This document shows, piece after piece, positions 44,396 through 57,434 of a stretch of DNA of 64,000 nucleotides (position 1 is its first letter; every line of letters starts with the position of its first letter). A program made the translations under genes and the position numbers. The stretch spans positions 19,257,105 through 19,321,104 of the forward strand of contig JALGQZ010000013.1 in NCBI GenBank assembly GCA_023105745.1, in the 5' to 3' direction. The stretch is from Austropuccinia psidii (Eukaryota > Basidiomycota > Pucciniomycetes > Pucciniales > Sphaerophragmiaceae). The notes beneath the pieces were generated by a model. That model worked only from the letters and a program-made list of their open reading frames with translations. It made no database searches and had not been told where the DNA came from.

Positions 44396-46418
44396 ATAAT
44401 TGAGAGCTCTTAGAGCTCATACTACTTTTTGTAATGTCCAAATGTTGCAACTTCAAAACATACTTTTTTTTGAAATTAATTTGATTTTTCCACTTTTATT
44501 TTTCAAAATTTCATGCAGATATTTGAGTGCAAAAAAAAATCAAATTTTTCTTGTACAATTAGAAGGGATTTCAAAAGCATTGATTTTTGAACATTAAGAA
44601 ATGGAGTTTGGAGCCTGGGCCAGAGTTAAAATTCAAATTGAATTAGTTTTTTGCATTACAATTTTCAAATTTATTGAGAATTTGAAAGTTAAAACCCAAA
44701 ATGCATTATAAAGAAAGAAAAGAAGCTTTTTGACAACATTTAATCTGCACTTATTTGGCCAATAATTCAAAAAATAACCCAAGTTGGACATTTTTTGTTT
44801 ATTTTGCTTACCAGTTATGCCTTGGTGTGGATAATCCCCAAAATGGCTTTCTAATACTCTTTCAATCCTTGGTGAGTGGGTATTCGGCCACACGTTGGCC
44901 TAGTTTTGCAAAACCAAATCAAACAACCTTTTGAAATGAACTTTAAACTTGAGAGTTTTTGGAAATTGGTAGGAAAGGTCTTCTGAAGCTGTTTTTACAC
45001 AAAAACTTTGTATTTCAAACTTAAACTCAGGATTTCCCCCCAACCAAAGATATTCTAAAGCTTTCATTTTTGACTTAATTATAATTCAGTTTTTATATGT
45101 TATTTTCAGAATAATTTCCAAATTAAATATGTGGGTATTCCAAGTCATCACTGGGATATCTGATCCAATTCATAATATTAAGTACAAAATTAAACATAGT
45201 ATCTTCAATTTGCCTCATTGAAAATTGAGAAATTTCATCCCAAAGGTTCCAAATTGGCAAACACAATTTTGAAAAAAATCAGGAAATCTATTGGAATATA
45301 TACATATATATATGCATTAAAGAAATGGTGGCGAGGTAGCCTGGAGCTCATCTTGACATAATTTGCCCATAAGGCCAAAGTCATTTTCAATTGGTTTCAA
45401 AGCTGTCTGCAAGTTGAATCTTTTTCCTTACACTCCCAAATCTAGCTTACCTAAATACTTTTGAAAAATCATTTGTGACTATAGCCCTCATTAATATTGA
45501 TATATATATGAATCTATATATATGTAATACAATTGATTATCACAGCCCACCTTCATCATTCTTTTTTCATGTAAAGTGAAATCTTCAAGATCTGTCTCTT
45601 GGAAGCAACTATTTCATCATTTAATTTTGACCTTTAAGTTTCAATTAAGCTGGAGGGATAGTTAAATATTTTTCAAACAGACCCTTATAATCTTTACTGA
45701 AATTTTACCACTTAAAAATCCAACTTCTTCTATGTACTAATGTAATTCATTAACGATCCACCACTGAAAAAAAAAATTGATTTCATCAGATTTACCAATA
45801 ATATTCCATTCAATTTACCAATTTTCCCCTCTCAAATATATACTACCTGCCTTTCTACATCCAATTTCGTTCAAAGGTTTATCAAAACCCTAATTCATTT
45901 GAATATTCAACTGATTCATTATTGGGAAAATGAGTATTCAAATATTACAGAGAGGGAAGAAATATAATCCCCATTCATAATTTACAAAAGATCATTAAGC
46001 TGTTGGATCAGATTTGTCATTAACAAATTATTATCTTCTTTGAAAATAACCTAAATTAATAAAGCTAATATAATCATCAAGCTGATTTGAAAAGTAAATC
46101 TTTCAAAAATTTCTGGAAAACCAATTTAAGAGCTCAAGCAAGAATTAAGTTCATTTAGTATTCTAATTGTAATATGAATAACTCATTTTTATGCACCTAA
46201 TCTTTATTCCATTCAAAACTGAATTTTTAGCTCCAGAAACATCTACCAGCCCCACAGAAGTTCCTCTTCCTCCAGAAAATCCAAACTCATACCATGCAGC
46301 TTCCCTTATGATGCTTGGTCATTATTGCAAGAAAAAAGAAAAAAAGAAAAATTCACAAATATCACATGGTCTATCAAGACATGCTAGAAACTAGAGTAAC
46401 CCATGTGCAAATACAGGA
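44396..46418. other. AT-rich region without supported gene
   Basis: Only short frames; a TATATA tract lies near 45300. Nothing recognisable. Confidence 0.45.
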
Positions 46419-48470
46419 TTGGCCAGATCAAATTTGGATTGGGTTGAGGCTGTGTTGGGAACCCAACCCCCCTCCTTCTTACTTCTAACTCCACCCACTG
46501 AAGCAGATATTCAGAGGTTTGAGAACCACTTTGCAGCTTTTACAGATAAATACACAGTTCACATGAAAGGCTCTTTGGATTCAGTTGAAAGGGCATATGG
46601 ATGTCAGGCTGAGTCTATGAAGAGGTTATAATAACAGTATTTACAACCTAAACTATGACTGTGACATGGATAATACTGATGAAAAAGGTTTTTAAAGAAA
46701 ATAGAAGGGCTTTGTAAAAAGATGTTAGCAGTGGTGAGTGCTGTTGAAAGCCCCAGGTGCTGCTTTATCAATTGGATGATTATAATACAGTCTACATTAA
46801 TTCAAATTATAATTATACCTGATTATTTACCCCTTTATTGAATCAACTATGAGGTATTGAAGTATCAAACTGCTTCTTTGTCTTTTTGAAACCTCATGAT
46901 TGTGGCTATGGGATATTATCCCACTGAAAAGGTGTATTGACCCAATTGTAGGATTTTAACCTTAAATCTGCTATACCTTTGTGGGTTTTTGAGATTTCAA
47001 GCTCAATCTTGCTTCATTGTGTAGCCCTGGATAATATCTACACAATGGTTCCTCCTTTTCATGGGGATCATCAAATATGGCAAAGTTATTCCATGTAGAA
47101 TTTATGTTATTCAGATGTATGAGTTTCTTGATATCTGTATGGAGATTGTTTGCTCCATAACTTTTGTTCCAGATTATTTGGCCTGACTTTTGTCCTAACA
47201 TTAATAGTCTTTGTGTTATCTCACTTTAGCTAGTACCATTGCATAGCCCTGACTTGGCAATTAAATTTGAATACGCATTTTCTGGAGTTAAGCCTCTTCC
47301 TCTGTATTTCAGATTAGAGGTGAAAATTAAGGTTTCTTCTCAGAAACAAATTTGAGCCGAAATAACTGTGTTATTCTTCGTCCCATGAGGATGGGACTTG
47401 TATCTTTGCAAAGAGATTAGTTTGCTCTTTTCTTTGACACCTTTTGAGATGGTTTGGCTTAGCTCCATGTTTTGGAAATATGTTGGCTTTACCATTGGCT
47501 TATGGTATTTGGCTGTCATGCTTGGTCTATGGATTTGAGTCACATGCTGACAATGGAAATCTTATTGAAAATGAAAAGAAGTTGATTCAAAAATTCTCAT
47601 TGTATAAAATGGATATAGTACTTCCTCCTAGTCAATACTCAGTTGGAAGCTCTTCAGAACAAGCCATCAATTCACACTCAAGATTGGCTTTCCTAAGGGC
47701 AATCTCTTTTCAAAAAGTGTGGATTCCCCTGATTTACATTTTCTTGAAATGTTTCCCCCTCATCAACCTGGAATAAAGCCACCACAGCCTTTCTCCTTCC
47801 TTATTTGGAGTTAAGATATTGACATGGTGGTACAAGATTCTACCAAATTGAATAGATGCTGAGGAACCAGGCCAAGAAAATTGCAATTGCTAATAGATGT
47901 CTCCTTAGAAGGAAATCCATATGGAAGAAGCAAAACCCGCCTGCATTAATTGAATCCACCACAAGTAGGCAAGCTGGTAGCTTGAGGAATTCCAAGAAAA
48001 AGGTAGTAAATTTTTTTTTTATCAGATTCTATCAAGTGTAATATAAACTTAAACCGACTTAATATATCTAAAATCATAGAATAATAAAAGGCAGATTCTC
48101 CAGAAAGAGGCAACAGATTTAATCCTCAATAATCATCCAAGAGCTTCTGAAGGCTTTTTGGTAGATGAAAAGATGTCTTATTTAGAGACAGAATGTCCTG
48201 GCCAGCCAATTCTTTCAATTATTTGGAAATCCAATCAAATAGGTGAACTTTTCAAACTTCTGGATGAGGGCTAAAACCAGCTTTCCAATAATCAAAGAGC
48301 CAAAAGGGACCCCAATAACAAAATACAACAACTTAAAACAGACCCTCATATCTCCAAAGATAAAGGATTTGGAAATGCACCCAATAAGCTTTCATCCAAT
48401 TGGTCAGCACCAGAAGGTTTGGAATCAATAATAGAGGTGTAAAGAAGGGGAATAAAGCTTCAAGAACCTG
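46419..48470 (+). pseudogene. Degraded plus-strand coding fragments, unknown family
   Basis: Several pieces read as protein in shifting frames. At 46419-46631 is ARSNLDWVEAVLGTQPPSFL and DSVERAYGCQAESMKRL. At 47580-47700 is DIVLPPSQYSVGSSSEQAIN. At 48125-48275 is GFLVDEKMSYLETECPGQPI then NQIGELFKLLDEG, before a TAA. The last frame continues as coherent sequence to about 48440. No family recognised. It lies upstream of the fossil transposase on the same strand, so it may be a cargo gene of that dead element. Confidence 0.4.
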
Positions 48471-49659
48471 TTGACCTCTCCCTTGCCATTCATAAACTTA
48501 GAGTTAAGAGTAGAAGTCAAACTGTTACCAAGTCCTCATATATGCAAACATAAGCAACTGCTAATTTATACTCTTTAAAATCTTTCTCAACATAACAAAC
48601 CATTTTTTTTTTAATTTCTTCCTTACAAAAAAATATTTTTTGTCCCAAAATGTTTACACTGTTTTTTTCCACATATCAGATCCAAGATACAACATATAGA
48701 TTTAAGTTTTATATCAGTGTAAAGTTTATATTAAAATGGAATATCCCACTCACCCCCAGCTAAAAATATTTCCACTTGAATCCCAAATACATGTGCCAGA
48801 CAATTGAAAGAATATGACATTTATCTAAATTCTTGAGTAAAATTATTCAAAGAAAAAAGTTGAAAGTTTTTGGAATGGACATAACTATACATCAATATTT
48901 TATATGCAAAAATCCTATCAATTATCTGAAATGAGAAAATAAAGGGCCAAAATCCTTGTCAAAAGTAATGAATAATATTTGAAAAGACATTTACTATACA
49001 AATTTCACCAATCTTAACAAAATTGATGACAGATGTCAAACATTACTTTGAAATTCTAAATTACATATAAATGGAACTTTCTAAGCTTATTTCCCCTTTG
49101 ATAAAATATCTCAAAAAAATATTTGCATACTTTTACAATTAATTCTACTAATTGGCTTGAACCAAATATCATAGATAATAATTTTAATGAAATTTTATCC
49201 CTTTCAAAAACTCCCAAGTTTCAACTTTCAATTGAATATATATCCTTTCTTTTTATTATGATAAAAATAAAATCATAATACCCAATGCCATATATTATTG
49301 AAAAAATAGTTGGAAACGTTGATATTTTCAAACACCCTACTTGTATCTTAAAGGTTTGCCAAATTGGGGGTAATACCTACCAAGGAGTTGGAAGATCTAA
49401 AAGGGCTGATTCAAATCATCAGGATTCCCTACCTGAAAGTCTCCAGGTGAGTTTACATCATAGAAAAATTTAATAAAAAATTGATCATCATTTTCAAAAG
49501 ATTACCCTGTTCAAATATTTTATATTTTAGAATGAGAAAGTTTATCAACTACACCAGAGGAATGGACTTCTGTATCAGGAAGCAACTGACATCATAGTGT
49601 TGGTTATTCTCCTTTGAGCCTATTCATCCCAGTTTATTATTCAAATTATATTAATATAA
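48471..49659. other. AT-rich spacer without supported gene
   Basis: Very A/T-rich, no open frame or repeat of note. Confidence 0.45.
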
Positions 49660-51819
49660 ATGTTTTTTCATTCATTTCTCAATTTTACACAGATATCCAG
49701 CATGCTCTCCTTAGCTCAGAAACACATACACCTTTCTATCAATGCATTGAAAATCCCCAACCTACCACAAAATATTGAGAACATTTATTATTCAAATAGA
49801 ATTCCACTCCCCTCCTTCCTGTATCAGCATCCAAAAGTACTTTTTTCTGTAATATTCAAACTTTACATGACAACACTCACAAATAAATTAGTGAGCATAC
49901 CTGTAAGTATCCAATGGGAACAAAAGAAGATTGAAACAAGTGCAAAAATGCAACAAACACCAGATTTCAGCTTTAAAATTACCACAAGTCTGAAAACCAC
50001 CAAAAAGAGATTGCGCCTCTTTAGTTCCTTCAAGACCCACATATTTTGCCAAACATGTTTCTTCCTTAATTCAGATTTAGAGAAAAAGCATGTTTTTGGA
50101 ACCAAATTTCATAAATATTTGGAATTACCTCAATGTATACACCCTTTTTATGGAAGATACAGACACCAACAAAACTGCAACACCATGTTATATCATCAAA
50201 ATATAAAAAACCAAAAACTAGAGCCCACAAAACAATTCCACTTCTAATCTTTAAAAAAATGGATGCAAAACAGGGTTATGATTACTACCTTTGAAAATGC
50301 ACTGTACTAACCCCAGAAGTCAATTTGGGTAAATGAATAATCCTTTTCTGAAATATAAGATGGGCATGTTTGGAAAACATTTGTAGATAATGAAAATTTG
50401 AATTTCACTGATAAGCTTGCAACCTTGGTTTTTGGCTTGTATATTGACTGGACCAACCCACATGGATCTAAGATTGGCTCAAAGAGTATTTCAATAGGTG
50501 TCATTCTTTTTCCTTGCTACAAAATTCCTCCAGAAAATAGATATGAGTATCAAAACCCATTTGTCTATGTGTTCACCCCCACCCCCAAAGAGCACACTCT
50601 AATCAAATGAAAAACTTATTGAGTCCTCTATTTTCTCAGATCCAGGAGCTGTGGACACGTTTCCAATTTACTCCAAAAGCCATATTAAACAATGAAAATC
50701 TCAACAAAGCTTCCCTGCTCTTCTTAATTGGGGATATTTCAGCCCTCCAAATAATTGGAGGTTTAACATCTCACTCAGCAAATCTCTTTTGTGCACATTT
50801 TAATTGACCCATTAAAGAAAACCAAAATATTTACAAACCCTCTTGGCCCCCAAAGGATCAACATTAGCAGAAATGAGGAATTACTCAATGGATTCAAGCA
50901 ACCACAACTAACCAAGAAAAGAAAATTTTAGCAGAAAATGGATCTCATTACACTATTTTGGGAGACCTTCCTTACTAGAACTATTCCCAAATGATGAATA
51001 TTGATTTTATGCATACTTTTTATTGGGTCTTCTGAGGTATTATAGCCTTGAATATCTGAAAATTGAAAATTCTGGAGCAAGCTTATCATTGAAGAAGAGA
51101 ACCACAAAAATAAACATCAATACTTCATAATTTGGAACTCCAGCATCTCATCAAAACTAAAAAGGAATGAAGCTGATACAATTGAAAACCATGGTACCTT
51201 CAAAAAATATAATTTAACACTCAGTGTACCCTCAAAAAATTCAGAGTTTAGATAATTATACAGGGCCACTGAAAGAATTAAATAATTGAAAGATAGTCAA
51301 CTTCAGCGGTCAGGTTCATCACCAAAATGTCAAGTGGCACACAATCCAAGCTCCAAGATTTATCCCAGAAACCCCAAAGGCGCAAACCTTCTGTCAAGCC
51401 CTCCTCCTCCATCAATCTCTCAACTACGAAAGTCATAAAAAGGTTCTCCTCAGGAAATACTGGAAAAATCATCTGGTAAATGAAAGCAAAAGGAAGTTTA
51501 TCCAAGTTTCACTTGATCCTTATCCCAAGATATTTTGAAATGCTCACCTGTTACATTTTCAAAGCAGTCAGTTGGAATGGATAATTGTACTGTAATAACA
51601 TTTTTCCAACAGGCATCCTCATCTCTCTACCATCAAAAATGCATATTTTCTTTCTAACCACCCTTGGGTTAATCCAAGACAAAACTGAATATAACCACCA
51701 AGAAGCTTGAATTTCTATATGAAGGTAACAGGAATATTATCCTTCCAGAATGGATATGCCATATACCCAGAAATATGGGAATTGCCTCATGTGAAATCCC
51801 AAAGGCTTCTGATTGGTTC
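49660..51819 (+). pseudogene. Fossil CACTA/Plavaka-type transposase, 5' part
   Basis: Decayed relative of the transposase at 36976. FKTHIFCQTCFFLNS (near 50030) parallels the intact CCPQCFSLNG block. DGHVWKTFVDNEN then LATLVFGLYIDWTNPHGSK (about 50360-50470) parallels DGLVWRRF and LAFSIYVDWFNAHG, keeping the first catalytic Asp. VYVFTPTPKE parallels VAGIIPGPKE. QELWTRF then IGDISALQIIGGLTSHSANL parallels KELWQGY and AIADVVAMRKLTGFISHSG. MMNIDFMHTFYW (about 51000) parallels MVNLDIMHNLI. RNMGIASCEIPKASDWF (to 51819) parallels PRKMGSPSHGSLKAPEW. Stops and frameshifts abound. The gene is cut at 51819 by a Gypsy insertion and resumes at 62060. Confidence 0.8.
51815..51819. repeat. Target-site duplication GGTTC, left copy
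   Basis: Matches 62060-62064 on the far side of Gypsy element 2. Removing the element and one copy restores the fossil transposase frame (ASDWF then IVYTVNIVFLL). Confidence 0.9.
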
Positions 51820-53843
51820 TGTAAGGTGTGGATATGAAACTTTGATTCAAAATCAAGTATTTGTCCTGTCCTCAAAATTTGTAGAAGGTAGAAATCAAAT
51901 AAAAATAGTAAGAAATATTATTTAAAGAGAAAACACCCCAATTTTATGGCTTATAACTTTATTAGTATAAAACAATAATATTATAAAGATTTATTGTTTT
52001 ACCAACAATAAAAATTTATCCAAAAAAATACTCTACAAGAGATATTTTATAGCTAAAAAAGAAATTGTGTAAGGTGTGGATATGAAACTTTGATTAAATT
52101 TTGAGTGCTTTTCCTGTCCTCAAAATTTGTATAAGGTAAAAATCAATTAAAGATAGTAAAAAAAATTATTTTTAATAGAAAACACGCCAATATTATTGTT
52201 TATAGCTTTATCAGTATAAAACAATAATATTATAAAAGTTTATTGTTTTACCAACAATAAAAATTTATCCAAAAAATACTCTACAAGAGATATTTTAAGG
52301 CTAAAAAAGGAATTTCTTCAAAAGCAATTTCAATTGGAATTAATTGAGCAAAGAACTTCAAGCAATTGATTAAAGAACAGAGTCCTTAAAAAGAATATTA
52401 AAGAGAAAACACGCCCAAAAGTTACCAGAGTGAATTTGGAAACAAAGTGACAAAGCTTACAGTGATGAAAGATGCTTCAATTCACTTGATTTTTTTATGT
52501 GGTTAAAAGGTTCACAAATATTTAAGAAAGGTAGTTGGAAGCTTTTATTGATTTGTTTAACAGTGTTTAAACTAATTAATAAAAGGAAAAGATTCTCACA
52601 TGAAGAGAAAAGTGGGGCAAAGAAGACATTATTTTATAGCCATCAATTCTCTTACTCCAAAAGCAAAATTTACTCTTGTCAGTCGTGAAAAACATTCTGA
52701 CAACAGAAAAGCCAGTTATGGCATCATTGAAACCTGGTTTGGACTTAAAAAGGGCTGGTTTAAGCCATTTTTAGCCATTTTAGACCCTTAAATCAGCCAT
52801 TACTATAGCAATACCTGGTCTAGAGCCTTCGAAACACGTCAGGATGTGTGTAAGAGACGTAGAAACCAGTTGAAACTGTTTTTACCATGATTTTTTTTAT
52901 CTTAAGGGTAGTTTTACCCCCTTGGCAACAGCTAAAACTACCCCAGTTGGTATCAAAACCTCATCATCAATTGAGTCCACAGACCCTGTAACTCAATTCC
53001 AGGAAAAAAGTGATGAAGTTTTGCGTGAATTTTGACATCCCATGCCTTTCAGCAAGGATCTTTGGGGTCTAGCCCCTGCTTAGAGCTGGAGTTCCTTTTC
53101 CCCCCAACTTTAATCTTTCCAATTTATTTTTCCTTTGATTCCTCATCATGTATTATACTTATAATTTACATATGTAATTAAATTGAGTTGTACAGTTCAA
53201 TACAGTAATAATTGATACCTCATATGTAAATCAAATTTCACTCATGTAATACACGCGCACATCTTCACATTTCAATTGAATTCAATTGAAAATACTTTAA
53301 TTCCCCATAATTTCTAAGATATACACAACACCTCAATTTTAACACAATTTTTGGTGATTAACACTAAATGTGATGTGAATTAAATTAAAGTTTTGAGTAT
53401 TTTCAATTGTCATACAGAAAATACTAAAAACTTAATTTAAGCTTATTTAGAGTTGAGTTACAAAATTTTCACCCAGAGGTGACCTCACCTGATTTTTAAT
53501 GAGGAATTCAATGGTGAAATAATTTTTATATGTTTATTTATTGGATAAAAAGTCATAATAATTTTTATTTAACTTTTTTGCAAATATGTTTATTTTTTTT
53601 ACAATTTTGTTAAAAATTCATTTTTACTTCATTTTTTTAAGGATAAATGTAATTTTACAATTTCAAAATTTAATGTAATTTCATTTTTAAATTTAAATTA
53701 AAAACTTTAATTGTGAATATAATTTTATATTTATATTTTGATTTTTATTTTAATAATATAAATAAATTTATTTTATTTATATTTATATGTTAATTTTGTA
53801 TTTGTGGTCTTTTGGGTATATGAAATTACTTCTAATGCCCACA
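51820..53843 (-). repeat. 3' LTR of Gypsy element 2 (2024 bp) with internal tandem duplication
   Basis: Begins TGTAAGGTGTGGATATG at 51820 and begins again at 52068. The first 248 bp are thus present twice, while the other LTR has a single copy. The rest aligns with 60245-62059 through GTATATGAAATTAC to the CA end at 53843. Confidence 0.9.
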
Positions 53844-53856
53844 TTCCCTCCCCCTA
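53844..53856 (-). other. Polypurine tract of Gypsy element 2
   Basis: On the minus strand TAGGGGGAGGGAA abuts the TG start of the 3' LTR, the standard plus-strand priming site. Confidence 0.8.
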
Positions 53857-53868
53857 AAAAAAAGAATA

Positions 53869-54207
53869 TTACTTTGTAATATTGTTATTTCTAGTGTGTC
53901 TGAACCTTCTGAGAAGTTTAGAAGCTTCAGGTATGTCTTTTTCTGGCAACCATTCATCTTCACAAGTTGGGTCACTGTACCTAACAAGGTATTCCCTAAC
54001 TTTTTTGGTTCTCAAATTTCTTTCTTTGAGAACTTTGGTAATTTTCTCACTGCCAGATGGCTCAACAGTAGGTATAGCTTGGGGAATTTTATTCCTCAAG
54101 GGAAATTTTTCAGCATCACTAGATTTATATGGCTTTATCAAGCGCACTGGAAATGTAAAATGCTTATTGCTAAGTTCTTCAGATAACTCTACTTCAACAG
54201 CATTTTC
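53869..54207 (-). pseudogene. Chromodomain and C-terminal end of Gypsy element 2 pol
   Basis: The open piece 54147-53869 encodes VREYLVRYSDPTCEDEWLPE followed by KDIPEASKLLRRFRH, a chromodomain-like C-terminus after a basic linker (VLKERNLRTKK). Separated from the integrase frame by a frameshift near 54150-54207. Chromodomains of chromoviruses direct integration to particular histone marks. Confidence 0.8.
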
Positions 54208-55317
54208 TCAATGGAGGCCCTTAATAACAAAAGGTCCTGCAAAGGAGTCTCTCAGCTTTTTACATCCTTTGATGTTATTGAAGTTAGTGTTTGATACAAG
54301 AACTAGGTCCCCCACTTTGAAATCTGGAGTTGCATGTGATTTATCCCATTTGTCTTTAGCATAGGAAAAGGAGTCTTCCATGCACCTTACTGCATGCTTC
54401 CTAGCTCTGTCTAGCATTCCTTTGAAGCTAGCAGCTGTGGGATGTATTTCAATCAAATCTTTCCTCAAGGAATATTGGGGTAATTTGGGGTTCCATCCTT
54501 TTTCTAGGATAGCAGGATTTTGATTGGTACTGTCATGGATTGATGTTTTATATGCTAATTCCAGTTCTGCAAGCAGAGTACACCAATCATGGGTAAATCC
54601 ATCACAATCTTTGAATTCATGGCCATATACACAAAATCTTCTCACCACGTCCTCTAAGGTTTGGATCATCCTTTCAGCCAGTCCATAAGTCTGTGGGTGG
54701 TAGGCTGTAGAGAAAGACAGCTTAGTGCCAAATAATTGGTTAAGATTTATCCATAGTGCTGAAGTGAATTTGGGATCCCTATCACTAATGATATTTGTAA
54801 ATATTCCAGTCCATGACACTACTCTATTCCATATCAGAAGAACTGTATCCATGGCTGTATCATCCTTGTGACATGGTAAAAAGATTGGAGTTTTACTGAA
54901 TCTGTCCACAATTACTAGGCAAGCATTATTGCTTCTGTCACCTCCTGGTGGTAGTCCAGTTACCAAATCCATATGGACAGTTTCCCAAGGTCTGCTTGGT
55001 TCTTGGATTTTTATCATATTTCCAAGTCTCTTGCCAGTGGATTTATTTGCCTTTTGGCATCTGTCACAGGTTTTGCAATACTCTGCAACATCTTTCTTCC
55101 ACATTGGCCACCATATGCAAGTCTTTACTTTCTCTCTTGTTCTGTCTTCTGACAGATGTCCTGAAAAGGGGCTATCATGGCATTCTTTTAGTACAAGATT
55201 GATTAATGACCTGTCCATAACTTTCATGACACATGTGTGCTTGGTACTGTGGTAAATTATACCATCCAGTAGGTGAAATTTTCCTTCATCATAAGATTTT
55301 TTCCGTACTTCATCCAA
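54208..55317 (-). pseudogene. Integrase of Gypsy element 2, domain intact
   Basis: An uninterrupted 369-codon frame. The H2C2 zinc finger reads [14 protein letters not shown] then [10 protein letters not shown]. The core has [16 protein letters not shown] (first Asp), [15 protein letters not shown] (second Asp) and [20 protein letters not shown] (catalytic Glu in AERM). The C-terminal part has [15 protein letters not shown]. The enzyme joins cDNA ends to chromosomal DNA. HPQTDG, the usual motif, reads HPQTYG here. The stretch is intact, but it is part of a polyprotein broken elsewhere. Confidence 0.88.
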
Positions 55318-55399
55318 GGCATGTATTAGAGAGTTGTCTTTACAGTCTTTGTTAAGTAATTGGCATAAGATGCTACAATTCTTATCTTTAGTGTAACTA

Positions 55400-56830
55400 T
55401 TCCTGACTTCTTAAAAGAAGGTGGTGTTCAAGTCTGTAACACTTATTCCTTCTATTGGGATCTGTGGTGAAGCTTCTTGTGGCACATAAGCAGGATTATC
55501 AATATTATTTGGTAATGGCCATCTGCTTAGTCCATCTGCATTTATATGAATATTCCCATCCTTATGAACAATAGTCATATTTCCTCTGTATTCTTGGATG
55601 GCTATTTGCTATCTGAGCATATGCCTGTTGGGTGTTTTCATGTTTAAAAGTGATTTGACAGCTGTAAAATCTGATATCACTTCAAAAACACAACCCTCTA
55701 AGAAGTACTTCAGTTTCTCCAAGGCCCAGACAAGCCATAGACATTCCATTTGACTCACCCCATATCTGGCTTCAGTTGGTTTGATTTTCCTGGATATGAA
55801 ACATATGGGTCCTTCTACAGGTTTATCATTTATTATCTGAACTTGGTGAAGTGCAGCACCCAGTCCATCCCCTGATGCATCAATATAAAATTTGAAAGGC
55901 AATTTAAAGTCTGGAATCAGTAAGAGTGGAGCAGTGGTCAAGGCTTCTCTTAGAGACTCAAAAGCTTTGACTCTGTCAACAGTCATCTCAAATACTGTGT
56001 CTTTGTCACACAATTTATAAAGTGGTCTTGCTATGGATGCAAAATCTTTAATGTGTTGCCTGTAATATCCTGCATAACCTAAGAATGACTGAATTTCCTT
56101 CTTGTTCTGAGGCATGGGTTTTAGCAATACTGCTGCAACTTTGTGTTTGTCAATCACAAGGGACAAACCAGATACAACATGTCCTAGTGCTTTAAGTTCA
56201 TTAAATCCAAAATGACATTTCTTCAAGGTGATTTTCATGTTTAATGATTGAATTTGTGTCAAAACTCTGGACAATCTGTACACATGCTCCTCCCAAGTTT
56301 TGGAACAGACAATAATGTCATCAATGTAAATGATTAATCATACCTCTGAGAGCTCTTCAGGGAAGATTTCATTCATCATTCTTTGGAAGTGTGAAGGTGC
56401 ATTTTTGATACAAAAGGCATCCTCAAGTATTCATACACACCACAATGAACAATAATTCTCAAGTATTTTCTTGCTCTTGGTCTCACCACATTTTGATGCG
56501 ATCCCTTAAGGGCATCCATAGTGTTTATATACACTGCTTGATATATTTGAGTAAGGAAAATTTGGATTTTTGGTATTGGGTATCTGTCTGTAACAGTGTA
56601 AGTGTTCAGAGATCTAAAGTCCCCAACCATTCTAGATTTTCCATTATGCCATGCCACTATGACTGGTGTAGTTATTTCTACTTCTTGATTGTGGCCTACT
56701 TTTCTTATTACACCAAGGTCCAGAAGTTCTTTAATATGAATTTATCAAGCTTCTCTTAATTTTGGACTTGCTGGATATGCAGGTGTTCTTAAGAGTGGTG
56801 GATAAGGTATCTCAATGTTAAGCATGGTGT
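55400..56830 (-). pseudogene. Reverse transcriptase and RNase H of Gypsy element 2 (broken)
   Basis: RT fingers and palm at 56657-56376 show AWHNGKSRMVGDFRSLNTYT and DRYPIPKIQIFLTQI. The catalytic box [11 protein letters not shown] is at about 56335-56300, preceded by TGA. The 225-codon frame 56283-55609 covers the RT thumb ([37 protein letters not shown]) and RNase H ([20 protein letters not shown], with its first Asp, then [19 protein letters not shown]). A stop near 55608 precedes the linker to integrase. Confidence 0.88.
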
Positions 56831-56963
56831 AAACTTCATGACCAATAATTGCTCATAGAGGTTCTTTGTCTGAAGCAAATGCTCTTCTGTGGTCATACAA
56901 AAGGGAAGAAAGTTCATTTTCTTGTTTATCAGTCAGATGAAGGCTTATTTCAGCCTCATTTAA

Positions 56964-57407
56964 CTATTCAAACTTGAATTTCTCTAACTCTATGTTGACT
57001 GGTGATACTTTGTTTACTGTGATTTGTCTTTTAAATGGTATAAAGGCAAATTTTTGGCGCTTATTGTCTCCAATAGTAAAGTATCTTTCTTTGTTGTTAT
57101 TCAAATCTATCCCATACATGATTAAATAGTCATTTCCCAATATAAAATGGGTAATAGAGCAATTTTCCATAACAACAAATTCAACTGTGATTCTCAAATT
57201 CCCATTTATGTGTGGGAATATGACATTGGTCTCAAAAATTCCTAATTCTTTCATTGGATTACTTGCACTATTGAATTTTATACCATCAATTGGTAACAAT
57301 TGGTCTTCAAAATTTGGTACACAAGTCTTAAGAAAAGATCTTCCAACACAAGAGCAGAAGGCTCCTGGGTCAAGCAAAGGTTTTCCGGGCTTGTTGGCAA
57401 TCACCAC
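56964..57407 (-). pseudogene. Retropepsin-like protease region of Gypsy element 2
   Basis: Open frame of 147 codons with LLDPGAFCSCVGRSFLKTCV, where DPG stands in the DSG/DTG catalytic position, and FILGNDYLIMYGIDLNNNKE, the conserved flap-to-C-terminal ILGxD block. It cleaves Gag-Pol in functional relatives. Confidence 0.8.
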
Positions 57408-57434
57408 TTCTGTTATACAGGAGTTACCAGCTGT

